Shown here one piece after another: positions 44,721-55,733 of a DNA stretch of 64,000 nucleotides. This stretch comes from Phlegmacium glaucopus (lineage: Eukaryota > Basidiomycota > Agaricomycetes > Agaricales > Cortinariaceae): contig MU130673.1 in assembly GCA_015039465.1 (NCBI GenBank), forward strand, positions 1-64,000. The letters are read 5' to 3'. Positions within the stretch are counted from its first letter, which is position 1; every line of letters starts with the position of its first letter. Position numbers and translations under genes: made by a program. The notes below the pieces were generated by a model. It ran no database searches, was not told the origin of the DNA, and saw only the letters and a list, made by a program, of their open reading frames with translations.

Positions 44721-46325
44721 CTAGTTAGCGTCATGGGGCTCGGGGCTTGGGGATGGTTCAAATAGTGCATTTGGGTCCATATCCTCTTGATCGATATCAG
44801 GGACAAAACCGTCTGGAACCTTCTCAAGGGTCTTTGTGAGTCGGTTATAAAACCACCACTCAAATACATGCGCCCTGTGATTCATACCTGGAATGATTCC
44901 AGGTCCGAACACCGAATGAGATCCACCATTGTTTGCATATCGCTTGTCAAACCGAATGCGCTCGCGGTTGTCAATGCGGACAGGAGTTGGAGAGCGGCGG
45001 TGGCGTTTGGCATCGGGGCTAGTCCACCAAACATGGGCAGCACGTTTGATACGCAGGGCATCACCAACCGTCAGTCCACAGGACATAAGGTCCTCCTTAT
45101 CGACTTCGCCCATGATATCTGGGCCATAGCCATTTTCTGCAAAACTTTCTTCCAGCCTGCGGGCGTCACGTATTCCTTCGTTCTCCTCGACATATCGCAG
45201 AAAACGCGCAAGCTTAGTTGGAGTATTCTTGGCAGGAGAATCGGGGACGACTTCAGAAGGGAGTGGGGTGGCGGGCAATGCAGTGACAATGGTGTTTGAT
45301 GGAGTGCCAGGAACAAGGAGTGCGCGCGCATTGGAAAGGATGGATGAAAATGTTTGAAGCATATCACCACCACTGCCAGACCTTTTGGGGCCTTGAAACA
45401 GCGATCTGGCTCGAGTCTTCGGGTCAAATGCCAGCGAATTTGGAGGTTGCTTAGCTGTAGCCTCTGCATCATACTTTATAGGCATAATATGAGAACACCA
45501 GAATCCAAAAAGAAAAATGGATGGCTCACGATAGCTCGAACCCATTCAGACATCATTGCAGGGGTCAAGGGGACCTTTTCACCATCGCCGGCAGTGTATG
45601 TGTAGCCACTGTCGGAATCATTGGCATATTTCTTCTCGAGGAGCATACGGATGCGTCCTAGCTCTCGTTCGACTCCATTCTTCCCATTCTACAAAGTTAT
45701 TAGAAACCTCACCTAGAAACAGTGTTGAACTTACACCGGTAACTTCTTCATCCTCACTATCTTCACCACTCGTAGAGCCATCTTCGTCACGTCGCTAGAG
45801 GATCCATGAGGATTTTATTATGAAAATAGAGAATTTGAGACATCACCTTTGCACCAGCCTTGACAGCGTCGAGGTCGACGTACACAGTCAGTCTTGAAGG
45901 TTGCTCCTCCAGGATTTTCTTCGCCATTTTCTCATACTCAGAAAACATATCGATATCGATGCCATCTTTCCTCCTGGATATAGAACAGTTAGCTCATTAG
46001 TAAGAACTCAAGGGTAGACGTACGCTTTCTTCCCCAACAAGATCTTGATGCTGAACCGTGTATGTTTCTTTACCGGGGTGTACTTGCCCTGTCCATGCAC
46101 CTTGAGTAACTCAGAAAGAAAAGAAAGGTAGTTTTCTTCAGAAGGTTCAAAGGTAAAGGCTATCTCCTTTGTCTTCGTCTCGACCTTGCCCTTTGGAGCT
46201 GCAGGTTTCTTTCCACCTTTCGTCGAGTCTTTTTTCAAAGAGGGTTTCTGGGGATGAAAAGAGAGAATGGCCTGGACAACCTCAACCTCATGCGAGGTAA
46301 CTGGTGTAGGAGATCGGCTCGCCAT
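44721..46325 (-). CDS. SAM-like-domain protein carried by the Tc1-like element
   Basis: Minus-strand exons 46325-46024, 45973-45847, 45794-45735, 45688-45530 and 45473-44721 join in frame to 466 residues. The N-terminal domain (HTRFSIKILLGKKARKDG, DIDMFSEYEKMAKKI, RLTVYVDLDA) is of unknown fold. An acidic linker GEDSEDEEVTG follows. Around residues 300-370 the segment LARFLRYVEENEGIRDA, YGPDIMGEVDKED and LMSCGLTVGDALRIKR has the look of a sterile-alpha-motif helical domain. After VWWTSPDAKRHRR comes a basic region and a YANNGGSHSVFGPGII tail. The protein is uncharacterised. It is predicted nuclear and possibly DNA- or transposase-binding, because it lies wholly inside the TIRs. That role is an inference. 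Confidence 0.78.
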
Positions 46326-46690
46326 GGTGGGGGTGCAGAGGAAAGAAATGTATAGTCAGGTGCGTTGTCTTCATGATAAGGTCAATGAGATGGCTTCTCG
46401 TTGTGCCCACGCCTTATTACTGACAAGTGGTTTCGGGGTCCTGTCATGTGCTGGACAAACATGACGCAAACATGACGATTTACTTTTTTGCGATTCCGTA
46501 TAGCTCTGAAAAGAGCTGTAATACCTACCGGTTGCGTAGCAAATGCATAAGAGATCTCCGAAAACAACGGATATGTTCTTGGAGATTTCCGATCATAAAA
46601 AATTACCATTTTAGGCAGAAACATACCTTATTGGGGAGAAGGCGGGGGTTCCCGGGCAATTTTTGCAATCCCGGTTCCCCCTTGCAGACA

Positions 46691-47172
46691 CTCGAATTTG
46701 CTATGCGATTATGAAGTTCCTTACATTGTGATAAGATAAAATAGAATTGATATTTGTAAAGGGATTCAACTTGGATTCAACTATAGAAAAAACCTTCCCC
46801 CATATAAGAAAGGGCCGGAGTGACGGACAGGGCGATATCAAATGAAATTGACACTTGCTATGATGAAACCCCTAGTTTAATATAAGCCCCACTCACGTTT
46901 GCACGTGGTTCGCTTAGTTGAGCCTGTGCGAATTCGAAGGACTTTTGATTCAGATAGGGTCTGATAGGGTCAGATTCTGTCGAGATATCAAATTGATTGG
47001 CGCAACTGTACATTCTATCATTTGAGGGTAGTCCTTAGTAGTCCTGACTCCTGTGTTTCTACCCCCAAAACTGCGTTAATTGTTTAGACCCTGGTCGGCA
47101 ACGGTAACCTAATATAAAGCGGCTCCTTCTCCCCCCTGCCAAAACTTTCAACTCCCTTTTTCCAGCCTGTTC
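46691..47172. other. Intergenic, promoter of the 7-TM gene
   Basis: No gene. A TATA-like AATATAAAGCGG (47109) lies about 60 bp upstream of the ATG at 47173 and is followed by a CT-rich leader. Confidence 0.45.
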
Positions 47173-48437
47173 ATGATCTCCAACATCAATGCAAACTTGC
47201 CCCTCGACAAGGCTCAGCTCATCGCCTTCTTCCTAGAGTGTGTTCTCTATGGTGTATCTGCCCTCCTTTTCTTAATCACACTCTGGGTTCTTTTTTTCCA
47301 CCGCAAGAGTGAACGGCTCAACAAACTTCTCTTCATAACTTCCTCACTCATGATGTTTTTCGGCACATTCCACCTCGCAATCGACCTTGTTCGCATGTTG
47401 GACGCTTTCATCATTCAGAGGGACGCCCCAGGCGGTCCAGTCGCTTACTTCACGCGTCTCTTCGAATGGAGTCAAATCCTCAAGACCGCAATCTTCGCCA
47501 TTCAGACCGTCCTCGCTGATTCATTTGCAGTGAGCAGCCTAACCGAGCCTCATCGCTCGATCGATCGTTCTCAAGTTGAACTAATTCAATTCACTGCGTA
47601 GACATACCGTTGCTGGGTCATGTGGAATCGTTCCTGGATTGTTATCATTCCATCTATGTCTGTCGTTGGCACTCTGAGTATGCATATGTCCCACGACACA
47701 TTATTTCATCCTCTAATCCTATTCACTTTCCCCTGTTAGTTGCAGGCATTGGTGTCGTTCGTGGCTGTGCCATAACCAAGAACGGCGACGTGTTCGCAAG
47801 CACTCTTTCTGGTTGGATCACCTCTTTCTTTATCCTTACCTTCGTTACCAACGTCATTTGCACCTGTGAGGAACCTTACCCCTTATCTCTAGCAGCCCGT
47901 CCACTGACAAGTTCACCCCAGCGCTCATTGCGGGTCGCATCTGGATAACTACTCGCAAGGTCGCTCGCTTCGTTAGTCAACAAAGCCTTATGCCTGTCGT
48001 CATCGTTATCATCGAGTCTGGATCTATCTACTCCGCATCTTGTATCATTCTCCTTGTGCTGTACCTGCTCGGAAGTAATGCACAATATGCGGCTTTGGAT
48101 GGGGTAAGTTGGCGTTCTTCAAGTTGTAATAATGTCTTGACGACTTTCCATTTAGACATTCCCCATCATTTCGATCGTTTTCAACCTTATGATTGTTCGT
48201 ATTGCCCTGGGTATTTCACATGGCGAAGCCTCGCGCTTGCAATTTGGCCCTTCTTCTAGCGGTGGTAACTCTCGTCCACTCATCAACTCGGAGTTTCCGA
48301 TGAAACCCATGGCGGTTACCGTCACGCAATTGGTAACGGGGGATAGGCCAGTCAATGACAAGGAGAGGGATGAGGACAGTTTCATGACAGATGGAGGAAA
48401 GGAGAGGAAGGGGAGGCCTAGCTGGAACGCTGTTTGA
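47173..48437 (+). CDS. Seven-helix fungal membrane protein, function unknown
   Basis: Exons 47173-47529, 47602-47677, 47746-47865, 47922-48103 and 48156-48437 join in frame to 338 residues. Seven hydrophobic helices are visible: FFLECVLYGVSALLFLIT, LLFITSSLMMFFGTFHLAI, LKTAIFAIQTVLADSFA, NRSWIVIIPSMSVVG, WITSFFILTFVTNVIC, VVIVIIESGSIYSASCI and TFPIISIVFNLMIVRI. YRCWVMWNRSW and IAGRIWITTRKV are family-like intracellular loops. A Ser/Lys/Glu-rich cytoplasmic tail follows. The family is common and expanded in Agaricomycetes. The layout recalls G-protein-coupled receptors, but no ligand or signalling motif is seen. Confidence 0.83.
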
Positions 48438-50299
48438 TTGGGATTTTTAAAAAAGAAGGAGGCGCGAAGCCGTCGCCCGTCGCCCGCTTTCATTTGCTTC
48501 GGTTCTACCTACATCAATACCATCCCATTTAATTCCGCGGCCATCCTACTCTTCTACCTTTTCGCATTCACCCCACGTGCTCTTGTCGACACTGGGCCAA
48601 TGCTTTGCATGGCGGTATATGAAACTTACCTTATAGGTTATATATTTTTTTAAAAAGGTTCAATTTATCTACATAAAAAAAAAGTATTCATATTTTTTTG
48701 CAACTCAAAGTAAATAATAAATTTTTATACCATATTACATAAGCAAATATAATGTTTTGATCTTGACAGATACAAAAAGTGAATAAATGAAAGTAAGATG
48801 AAACAAAATATAACTTAATTAAAGGATACAGAAAAGGAAGGGTAGGATGCAGAGGGTAGGATATGGGCTAAGTTATAATTTAACTTAGTTATGATATGTC
48901 ACTTGTGTGAGACACTGACAGATGCCTTAGCTGGTTTTTGTTAGATAAGTCACAAACTTGTGCTTTTGGCAAGGCTTATTGTCAGATGTTAAAGTGAAGT
49001 CTTTCTATGAAAACAAAAGGCTGGTATAAGGACAAGTTTATTATCATGTAATTCAGAATTTAAGATTACTAATGATTTTTGGTTTAGCAAATATGTGATT
49101 TGTTGCTTTGTTTGATTGTTGATTCCAAGGCTCGAAAGGAAGCCTAGCACCTACTAAGTTGCCCTTTACGGATGTTAGCATTGGTTCTTAGCCCAAACAG
49201 AAAAGGAAAACCAATTCTTGACACCAAAACCAGCCCCAGATATGAAATTCTTGGTGAGGATATCTAGAGAAGGTAAAGAAGAACAAGATTTAAATGCTGG
49301 TCATTGATAGTATGCAGCGGAGGCTTGATTTCAGTTCAGCATTGCCATCCTTCTGTTTCACTCAAGGGGGCACCAAGATTCGAAAAACTACATGGGGTAG
49401 ATTTTTTTTCTCTAAGGCCTCGCCAACCCCCCCTCCCCCCTCCCCAACCCATATCGGGTATGTTTTCATCCAAATGTAGTATGAACCCTTCTTTGCTTTA
49501 AAGTTGGACTTAGGCTTGGGTGTCAACGGTCCTTTCATACCACCAGCAGCAAACTTGGGCCTTAGGTTTGAGTTTCCCCTTGTCGCTATCAGTAGCAGAA
49601 GCTGCCTGCAGCTTTTGTTTTTGCAGGTTTCTTGACCAAGGATGTACCTTTACATTTTCCTCTGCTTTCCATGGTCACTTTCTTGGACATGAACCATTGA
49701 TTCAAAATTCAAGAATTTTTGTGCTTCTCATCCATGTGGAGTCAAAATCGTAGTCAAGTGGTAGTCATTCAACTGCATTGATATGGTGCTGGATAGTGTG
49801 AATACCGGTTGGCAGGTTGAATGAGGTCCTAGGACTACTGCTGCCAGGCACTGATGCCTTGGGGATGGAGGAAAGAGGTAGGAACATGGCAGAAACTGTG
49901 ACTTGCAGACCACAAGGGATATTGAGAAGAGTAGTCTCCATGAAATATAACCATTAAATATTAAGACTGCTGTCTGGGAAAGCAAAAATGCTGGTCACAA
50001 CAGTAATATGAAATTACACATTGAAAGAGATAAAAAGAAGACATTATCAACATCTTTCATGAAATGCCAATGGATGAGGAATGCCTCCATCTTTAGAGTG
50101 AGGAACTCAAAATTGTTGACAAAAATCACATTGTAAAATGACATGTTTGCATGAATGGGATATGACAGGTGGTCCAGGAAGTAGATGATTACTACATGAT
50201 GCACCCATTGAAGGTCCTGAGGGGTGCCATTTCATCTCCGCTTGGTGTAATGTGGCTTGAACTTTGAAACCACACCTTTGCAACAGCCAAACAGACAGA
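48438..50299. other. Repeat-like, non-genic stretch
   Basis: AT-rich. On the minus strand, 49690-49560 reads as a broken basic segment (KVTMESRGKCKGTSLVKK-like), possibly a transposase relic. Purine-rich tracts occur at 49780-49930. No intact gene. Confidence 0.4.
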
Positions 50300-52257
50300 G
50301 CCCCATGAGGCCCCAGGAAGTTCCTGATGGGTGATGTCTGCGAATTTGGGTATTTGAGGCCTAAAAATCATCAAATCTGTGTACACAAATTTGGGTAGAC
50401 CTGTACTGTGATGGAGTAGTTTGTACTACTGTAGAAATAGGTATATTAATGTTACGAGGGGAAGGGATCTATCAGCTTCGTGTTCAAGCAAGTGATTGAT
50501 TTGGGTTTCTGACCTACTCACACAAGCTCCTTTCGGTAACAGACTTTTGTTACTCCGAAATAGACTACCTGTGTTTTGTAAATAGAAATATAAATAGAGC
50601 TCATGTCTGAGCTCTTTGAGAATGAAAATTATTGGGGAGTATTCAACTGATTTATTACGGCACAAAAGTCCAGTATTTAAGCAAATAGGACAATGAGAGA
50701 AAATGTGTGTGGCATACACTAAATATAACATGTTTTGTTGGCCATCTGGTGGCCATATCCCATTTCGGTAATACCATTGTCCAACGGTAAAGCAACCTGC
50801 TTTACTTACAGTACGCCGGGACTTCCCGTGAGTGAGTGCCCGTTATGAACTTTCAGACATTACCAGCCTTCCAAAAAAAGGTGCATCGCTCAAAAAGGGA
50901 GGTACAAATTTTTGCAGAGCTCATCAATGCTGAACAAGTACTGTTGATCATGCTCATATAGAGGCACCATTACCAACTTAGATATCACCCAGAAGATTGT
51001 TGTTGCTCATAAACACAGTTTTGTCCTCCTCCGAGAGGCTGTTGAGGTGGGTGAGTAGGGCTACCAAAGTTCAGTTCGGTTCGGTTCTTCAACATTTTTG
51101 AAGAACTGAGAACCAAACTGAAGGGTCCCCCACCGAACTCAGTACATTTGGGAGTTGGAAACTCCGGCGTCAACTCCGGCGATCACAATTTCTGCCGTAG
51201 TCACGTAAAACGTCACAAGCCAGAGTTTACCTCAGATCTGTTTGGAACGCGAAGGCACTCTACTTAATCCTAAGCCAGGTATATGAAATAAATAAAGAAC
51301 TCTCTATCGTCCTTAAAGAAATTGATTTCCAAGATTGACATTGGGTTGTTCAATGAGAAAGCCACAGTGATTTTAACTATTTAAATATTTATTTATTGAG
51401 CAGTGGAAAATAATATTTGAATATGTATCGCGGCTGACACACTAACACAGTGACTTCGACTAACACTGCAGGTTGTGATGGAGATATTTATAGATAATGC
51501 AAGTTAATTTATTTATTTTGAGCGTTTGCTTGGGTAAAAGGGCCTCAGGACATAAAAATTATTACTTCAATTATGGGCCATGTGTTTCTTGAAAAAATGC
51601 TCATGCCAGTGTTACGCTGTGAAGGCGGGCAGGTCACAAGACTACGGCGGAAATTGCCGCCGTAGTGATCGCCGTAGTTTTGATGCCGTAGTTTCCAACT
51701 CACGAATGCCCTCACCGAACTGAACTGGAACCAGAACCGGAAGCGATAGAACCGGTTCTGTTGGTTCTGTCCAGTTCTAGGACCGGTTCGAACCGTGGAA
51801 CCAATAAAAAATCTTCAGAACCTCACACTTCACTCTTTTTTTCTCTTTTAGTTGGTAATTCGTACTCATTTATTCATTATTACATTACTACATTACTACA
51901 AAGCCAAATAAAAGTTGCTACCTTGGCAGTAAGGTACTCATTCGCACACCCCCGGTTTGCCATTCCTAACCATTTGTTCATCACTTGTTACCGTTCGCTT
52001 GTCGTTTGTTATCCATCACTCATCTTTGTTTTTCACCATTTGTCCGTCATTGTTCATCCATCGTAGTCCATCCATCGTAGTTTGTCCATCATAGTTTACA
52101 TTAGGATTGGAATTAATCCTTCTAAAAAACCCATTGTTGTCGTACCTGTCATCGTCGTCCCTTGTTGTTGTTGTAAGTCACCATTTGGGCCTGTTGTCAT
52201 TGTCATTGTCTGTTGTCGGCACTGGCCCTCGTTGTGTTGTTGTAAGAAAGTGATAAC

Positions 52258-52312
52258 CTAGAATTGAACAAAAAAAGTGAGTTAATAGAAGAAATGGACT
52301 TTAAAAACATAC
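52258..52312 (-). other. Intron-like segment in the non-autonomous hAT element, copy 1
   Basis: On the minus strand, GGCCCCAG is followed by GTATGTTTTTAAAG, a TTAACTCAC branch-like motif and AATTCTAG, then GTTATCACTTTC. The length (55 nt) equals that of copy 2 at 53325-53379. This is a plausible spliceosomal intron in a non-coding transcript; it is not proven to be spliced. Confidence 0.5.
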
Positions 52313-53039
52313 CTGGGGCCACTAAACGACACTGTCATTTGCGTTGTTTGGGCCCCTGTTGTTGTTGTTGTTGTCTGTCAATGCTATTGATCGCCACAAA
52401 TATGATATTATAGTGCAGGGTTGATCGAGAGACCAACTGAGAACAAGGAGACGGATGGGGTGGGAGAGGCCCAACAACGCAAACAACAGCGTCGTTTGGG
52501 GCTTGTGGTTGTTGTTGTCTGTTGCCGGTGATGTACCTGCAGTGGGGACAGACCACAAGTAGTACACAGTTCGTGGGGTTGATGTAGTTCTCTTCAGTAG
52601 GTGATAGTGAGGTTTTATGAGGTGCGAAGGTTCGCTTTAAAGTGCGAGATAATGCGCAGAAAAAGCGAAGTCCGCAGGATGATTTTGAAGGAGTGCAAGT
52701 GTAGCTTAGTACAATGTTCCAAAGGTGGGATCAAAACGGTGGTGATTCGTCTGTTGCCCCTCTGTTGTATTGCTTCCCCTTACTTGCTACTGCTAATAAT
52801 ATAGTAACTAGCAAATAGCTAAGTGCGGAAAGGTGAAACAGAAATGTAAAATGTGGGTTAAAGCGGAGTCACATGGATCCGGTAATTTGGTAATGAAACA
52901 TAGGAGATAAGAGCCAAATAAATGGAGACAAGATAGAAATAAAGGTGATGAGTAATACAGTCACCTGAGTGGCCTTCATTGAAGTTGTGTTTAAAGGTTG
53001 CAAGAACAGCTGGTAACTGCGAATGATAATGTGAATGTT

Positions 53040-53225
53040 GGTGATGACTGCAAGTATCTGCAATGGTCTGCAAGTGTTCTGCAATGATCTGCAAGTATGT
53101 GCGAGTATGTGCAATGATGTGCGATGATGTGCGATGGTCTGTGATGACCTGCGATGATCTGCAAGTATCTGCAACAATATGTGAGCATCCGCAAGTATCT
53201 GTGAGCATCTGCGAGTATACTGCAA
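53040..53225. repeat. 10-bp minisatellite (TCTGCGATGA type)
   Basis: About 18 imperfect tandem units of TCTGCAAGTA / TGTGCGATGA. All frames stay open because the unit is low in stops. Related TTCGCA/CTCGCA words occur at 3530-3770 in TIR element 1. Confidence 0.75.
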
Positions 53226-53324
53226 AGGTTGTGAAACCACAAAAATGGTGTGTTTACATCCCTAGACGTCTCCTGGGTCCTATCACCGGCATTGACCCTT
53301 GTTGTATTGTAAGAAAGTGATAAC

Positions 53325-53379
53325 CTAGAATACAATGAAAAAGTGAGTTAAAAGAAGAAATCAACTTTAAAAAACATAC
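53325..53379 (-). other. Intron-like segment in the non-autonomous hAT element, copy 2
   Basis: On the minus strand, TTGGGCCCCAG is followed by GTATGTTTTTTAAAG, TTTTAACTCAC and TATTCTAG, then GTTATCACTTTC. It is near-identical to copy 1 in length and signals, with substitutions between the signals. Confidence 0.5.
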
Positions 53380-53886
53380 CTGGGGCCCAAACGACGCGAA
53401 CGACAGCGTCATTTGGGCCCATGTTGTCATCGTCATTCGGTGTTATTGTCGTCTTCCCTGGTCATCTGGTTGTAAGACATAAAGTTGAATAATAATAAAA
53501 ATCATTATATAACTTAAAATACATACCTGGGAGGCAACAGTTTACAAGACCGTCGTTTGGGCCTCTGTTGTGTTGGTATTTTGAACTGGTGAATGGTGGG
53601 AAGGGTGTTAGTAAACAAGAAACAATGCAAACCATTTCAATCTCCGACTCCCAAAGTGTTGGTGGAAGAGTATTTTACTGATATATAAGTCATTTATTTA
53701 CAGAAAAAATAGAGAAAAATATGGAAAGAAAGTTCGGTTCGAACCAGCTCGAACCTGGTTCTCAACGGTTCTCAAAATTTTTGGAAGGGCTGAACCGCGA
53801 ACCGGAACTGGACTGAACCAAACTTTCGGTTCAGTTCAGTCGGTTCCGGTTCTCTGCGTCGGTTCTGAACCAAACTTTGGCAGCCC

Positions 53887-54497
53887 TAGTGCTGTTCCGG
53901 CCTGGCTTGGCCTCAAAGCCCCGGCTTTGGCTTGGCCTGAGGCGGCTTTGGCTTTCCTAATCCTCAGGCCAAGCCAAAGCCGTCAACCACGGCCTGGCCC
54001 TGGCTTGGCCCGGCTCAGGCCACGGCTTTTGCCAAATTTTATTTTTATTATTTTTATTATTTTATTTTAATTTTAATTTCTACTAAGTACCTGCTAACAT
54101 AAGGAGAATAAGGTTTCAAGCTATACTATAGTGATGGTCACGAGAAAAAGGCATCAGTGCATGCTTTGCCGCTCAGCTGGACGCCGTTGCCTGTCCATTA
54201 ATAGATATTACTAATAATTTACTACTATATATCATCAATTTTCACATTTAAATACAATGTTCATCTGTTTATATGTTACTACTAACTATATAACACCAGT
54301 ATACAGCTGGAAAAATAAATAAAAAACCTAAAAAAGCCTACTGAAAAGCTGCGGCCTGACGGCTTGGCTTTGGCTTTTCAAATCCCAGGCCAGGCCAAAA
54401 GCCGTCACAGGCCGTTACTTTGGCCCGGCTGGGCCCGGCCTATTTTGGCCCGGCTTGGCCTGGCTCACGGCCTGAAGCCGGGCCAAGCACAGCACTA
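53887..54497. mobile_element. 611-bp hAT-like MITE inside the right TIR, third level
   Basis: The ends are TAGTGCTGTTCCGGCC and GGCCAAGCACAGCACTA. The perfect 8-bp duplication is GGCAGCCC (53879-53886, 54498-54505), which is part of the host element's own TIR. GGCCTGGCTTGGCC-type subterminal repeats fill both ends, with an AT-rich core between. Non-coding. Confidence 0.93.
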
Positions 54498-55209
54498 GGC
54501 AGCCCTATGGGTGAGAGTCTTGAGGTGTTGTTACCAGATGTGAAATATCAGCTGTAGAGCAGGTATGGAGAAACTGAAGCATTTAATTGTGTTCTGTAGT
54601 AAATTCCATAGTGCACATGAGAGTAGAGGCAAAAGATAGAGAGAAACAGCCCCCATCATTGATGGGCTCTGCCAAAACTTGCACCTTCCTTTTTGAGCGA
54701 TGCACCTTTTTTGGAAGGCCGGCAATGTCCGAAAGCTCGTAACGGGCGCTCACTCACGGGAAGTCCCAGTTTTCCAGTCGTCATATCGAGAGGTCGCTTT
54801 TTGCACATCTCATATCGACGACTGGTCACGAGTCTAAAATTTGGGTATTTGAGGATACTTTTGGCGGGTCTTTGTCTGAAAATTTGGGTATTTGCAAAGT
54901 ATTTGAGGGCAGATTTTTGCCGAGTCAGGACAAATTAAGTAGAACTGCGGCTCATTATTTAATCACTAAGTCCAACTGCTACATGAGGCTATAACCCGGT
55001 GACAGTTTGCTTTCCTTGTTAGAAGAGTCGGAGAGCGCAAAATACGAGGTCCGCAGGCGGAAAAAATAAAAAATTGCCTTTTTAGGATGTCACATGACCA
55101 CGTCTGTCCGAATTTGTGTATTTGAGGCCCAAAGATTTGTGCATTTGAGGGCGATTTTGGGTGATTTCGCGGACACCAATTATCAGGAGCTTCCCGGGGC
55201 CTGCCCCAT

Positions 55210-55733
55210 GCCACAGTGGTGATCGAAACCCAACGCTTGCCAGCGATTTGCCTTGAAAACATTACTACGAACAACTTGAACGTACTAGTCGAAGACGCAC
55301 CATTGTACCTCCTGAAGGACATAAATGAAGATGCAATATTTTTCATGCAGACTCACAACTGTGTTGTTACTGTTGTACCTGGGTTTGACGCGGGTGGTAT
55401 TTTCTCCAAATGGGGACTGATGCCTATCGGTCACCTGCACGCGCTGTCTCACGAATAGCAATGCGGATAACCACCAAATGTCCGAACCTCATTCAGGCCG
55501 TTTTATCTCTCCTCCATCATCAAGGCAGGCGCAGGAGTCAGAACTCGACTGAGTGTTGTAGGCTTGCAAGATCTCATTGACCGCCCACGACACCTGGCTC
55601 AACGATGGATGCCTCCAGTTGGAGACAATACACCACAATAAGCTTCTTGTTGCGGGTTAAAGTGAAGGGATTAAGCTTAACGCAAGTCTTCTCCATTATG
55701 TTTCTCAACTACATCTCATTTCATTCCTCTCAG
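55210..55733. other. Region upstream of the ABC transporter
   Basis: An 80-codon frame (55216-55458) of unknown family starts just right of the outer element and may be a host gene cut by it. The first exon of the ABC transporter should lie here; ATG 55604 (MDASSWRQYTT) is one candidate but its splice donor is weak. Confidence 0.4.

Larger units (their letters stand above)
43170..46690. mobile_element. Two-gene Tc1/mariner-like element with long TIRs
   Basis: Inverted ends begin CAAGGGGAACCGGG (43173) and, on the other side, CAAGGGGGAACCGGG (rc, near 46685). Matching inverted sequence continues inward in patches. The block ACAGCTCTTTTCAGAG, then TATACGGAATC and ACAGGACCCC, lies at 43375-43460 and inverted at 46435-46525. 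The TIRs are thus about 250-290 bp and diverged. A TA duplication could not be fixed by eye. Inside are a Tc1-type transposase (plus strand) and, tail to tail 105 bp away, a five-exon SAM-domain gene (minus strand). Both open frames appear intact. Confidence 0.78.
51057..54507. mobile_element. Non-autonomous hAT-like element (TAGGGCTNCCAAAG), second level
   Basis: The ends are TAGGGCTACCAAAGTTCAG and CAAACTTTGGCAGCCCTA. The 8-bp duplication TGGGTGAG is perfect (51049-51056, 54508-54515). The right TIR is itself split by the MITE at 53887. GGTTC/GAACC-rich subterminal repeats flank both ends (51080-51800, 53730-53870). There is no transposase. The body has an ~800-bp block shared in inverse orientation with TIR element 1, a 10-bp minisatellite (53040-53225), and repeated units of a GGGCCC/CGTTTGGG palindrome followed on the minus strand by 55-nt intron-like segments. 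Confidence 0.9.
50308..55201. mobile_element. Outer TIR element of a three-level nest
   Basis: The ends are AGGCCCCAGGAAGTTCCTGAT and, inverted, AGGCCCCGGGAAGCTCCTGAT. The perfect 8-bp duplication is GCCCCATG (50300-50307, 55202-55209). A second inverted block, GGGACTTCCCGTGAGTGAG through GGTGCATCGCTCAAAAAGG, lies at 50815-50930 and 54650-54770. AATTTGGGTATTTGAGG-like words recur at 50343, 54840, 54876 and 55112. Without its insert the element is about 1.4 kb and has no gene, so it is non-autonomous. The 8-bp duplication points to a hAT-, KDZ- or P-type transposase in trans. Confidence 0.9.

Noticed and set aside
45071..45472. 133-codon frame on the minus strand and a 170-codon plus-strand frame at 44787
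   Set aside because: Both are antisense or out-of-frame shadows of exon 5 of the SAM-domain gene, whose five exons join exactly in frame.
21197..48437. A biosynthetic or functional gene cluster in the central region
   Set aside because: The genes (phosphatase, GST, SHO1, NB-ARC, 7-TM protein) are of unrelated function, lie on both strands and are separated by transposons. No core biosynthetic enzyme is present.
50770..50830. tRNA-like motif (TCCAACGGTAAAGC followed by a paired stem) suggesting a tRNA gene
   Set aside because: No acceptor stem or TTCGA loop can be placed. The segment lies inside the inverted repeat of the outer TIR element.
51761..53335. A hAT transposase inside the TAGGGCTNCC element
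   Set aside because: None of the conserved blocks seen in hAT-1 or hAT-2 occurs. The open frames come from the 10-bp minisatellite and GTT-rich tracts.
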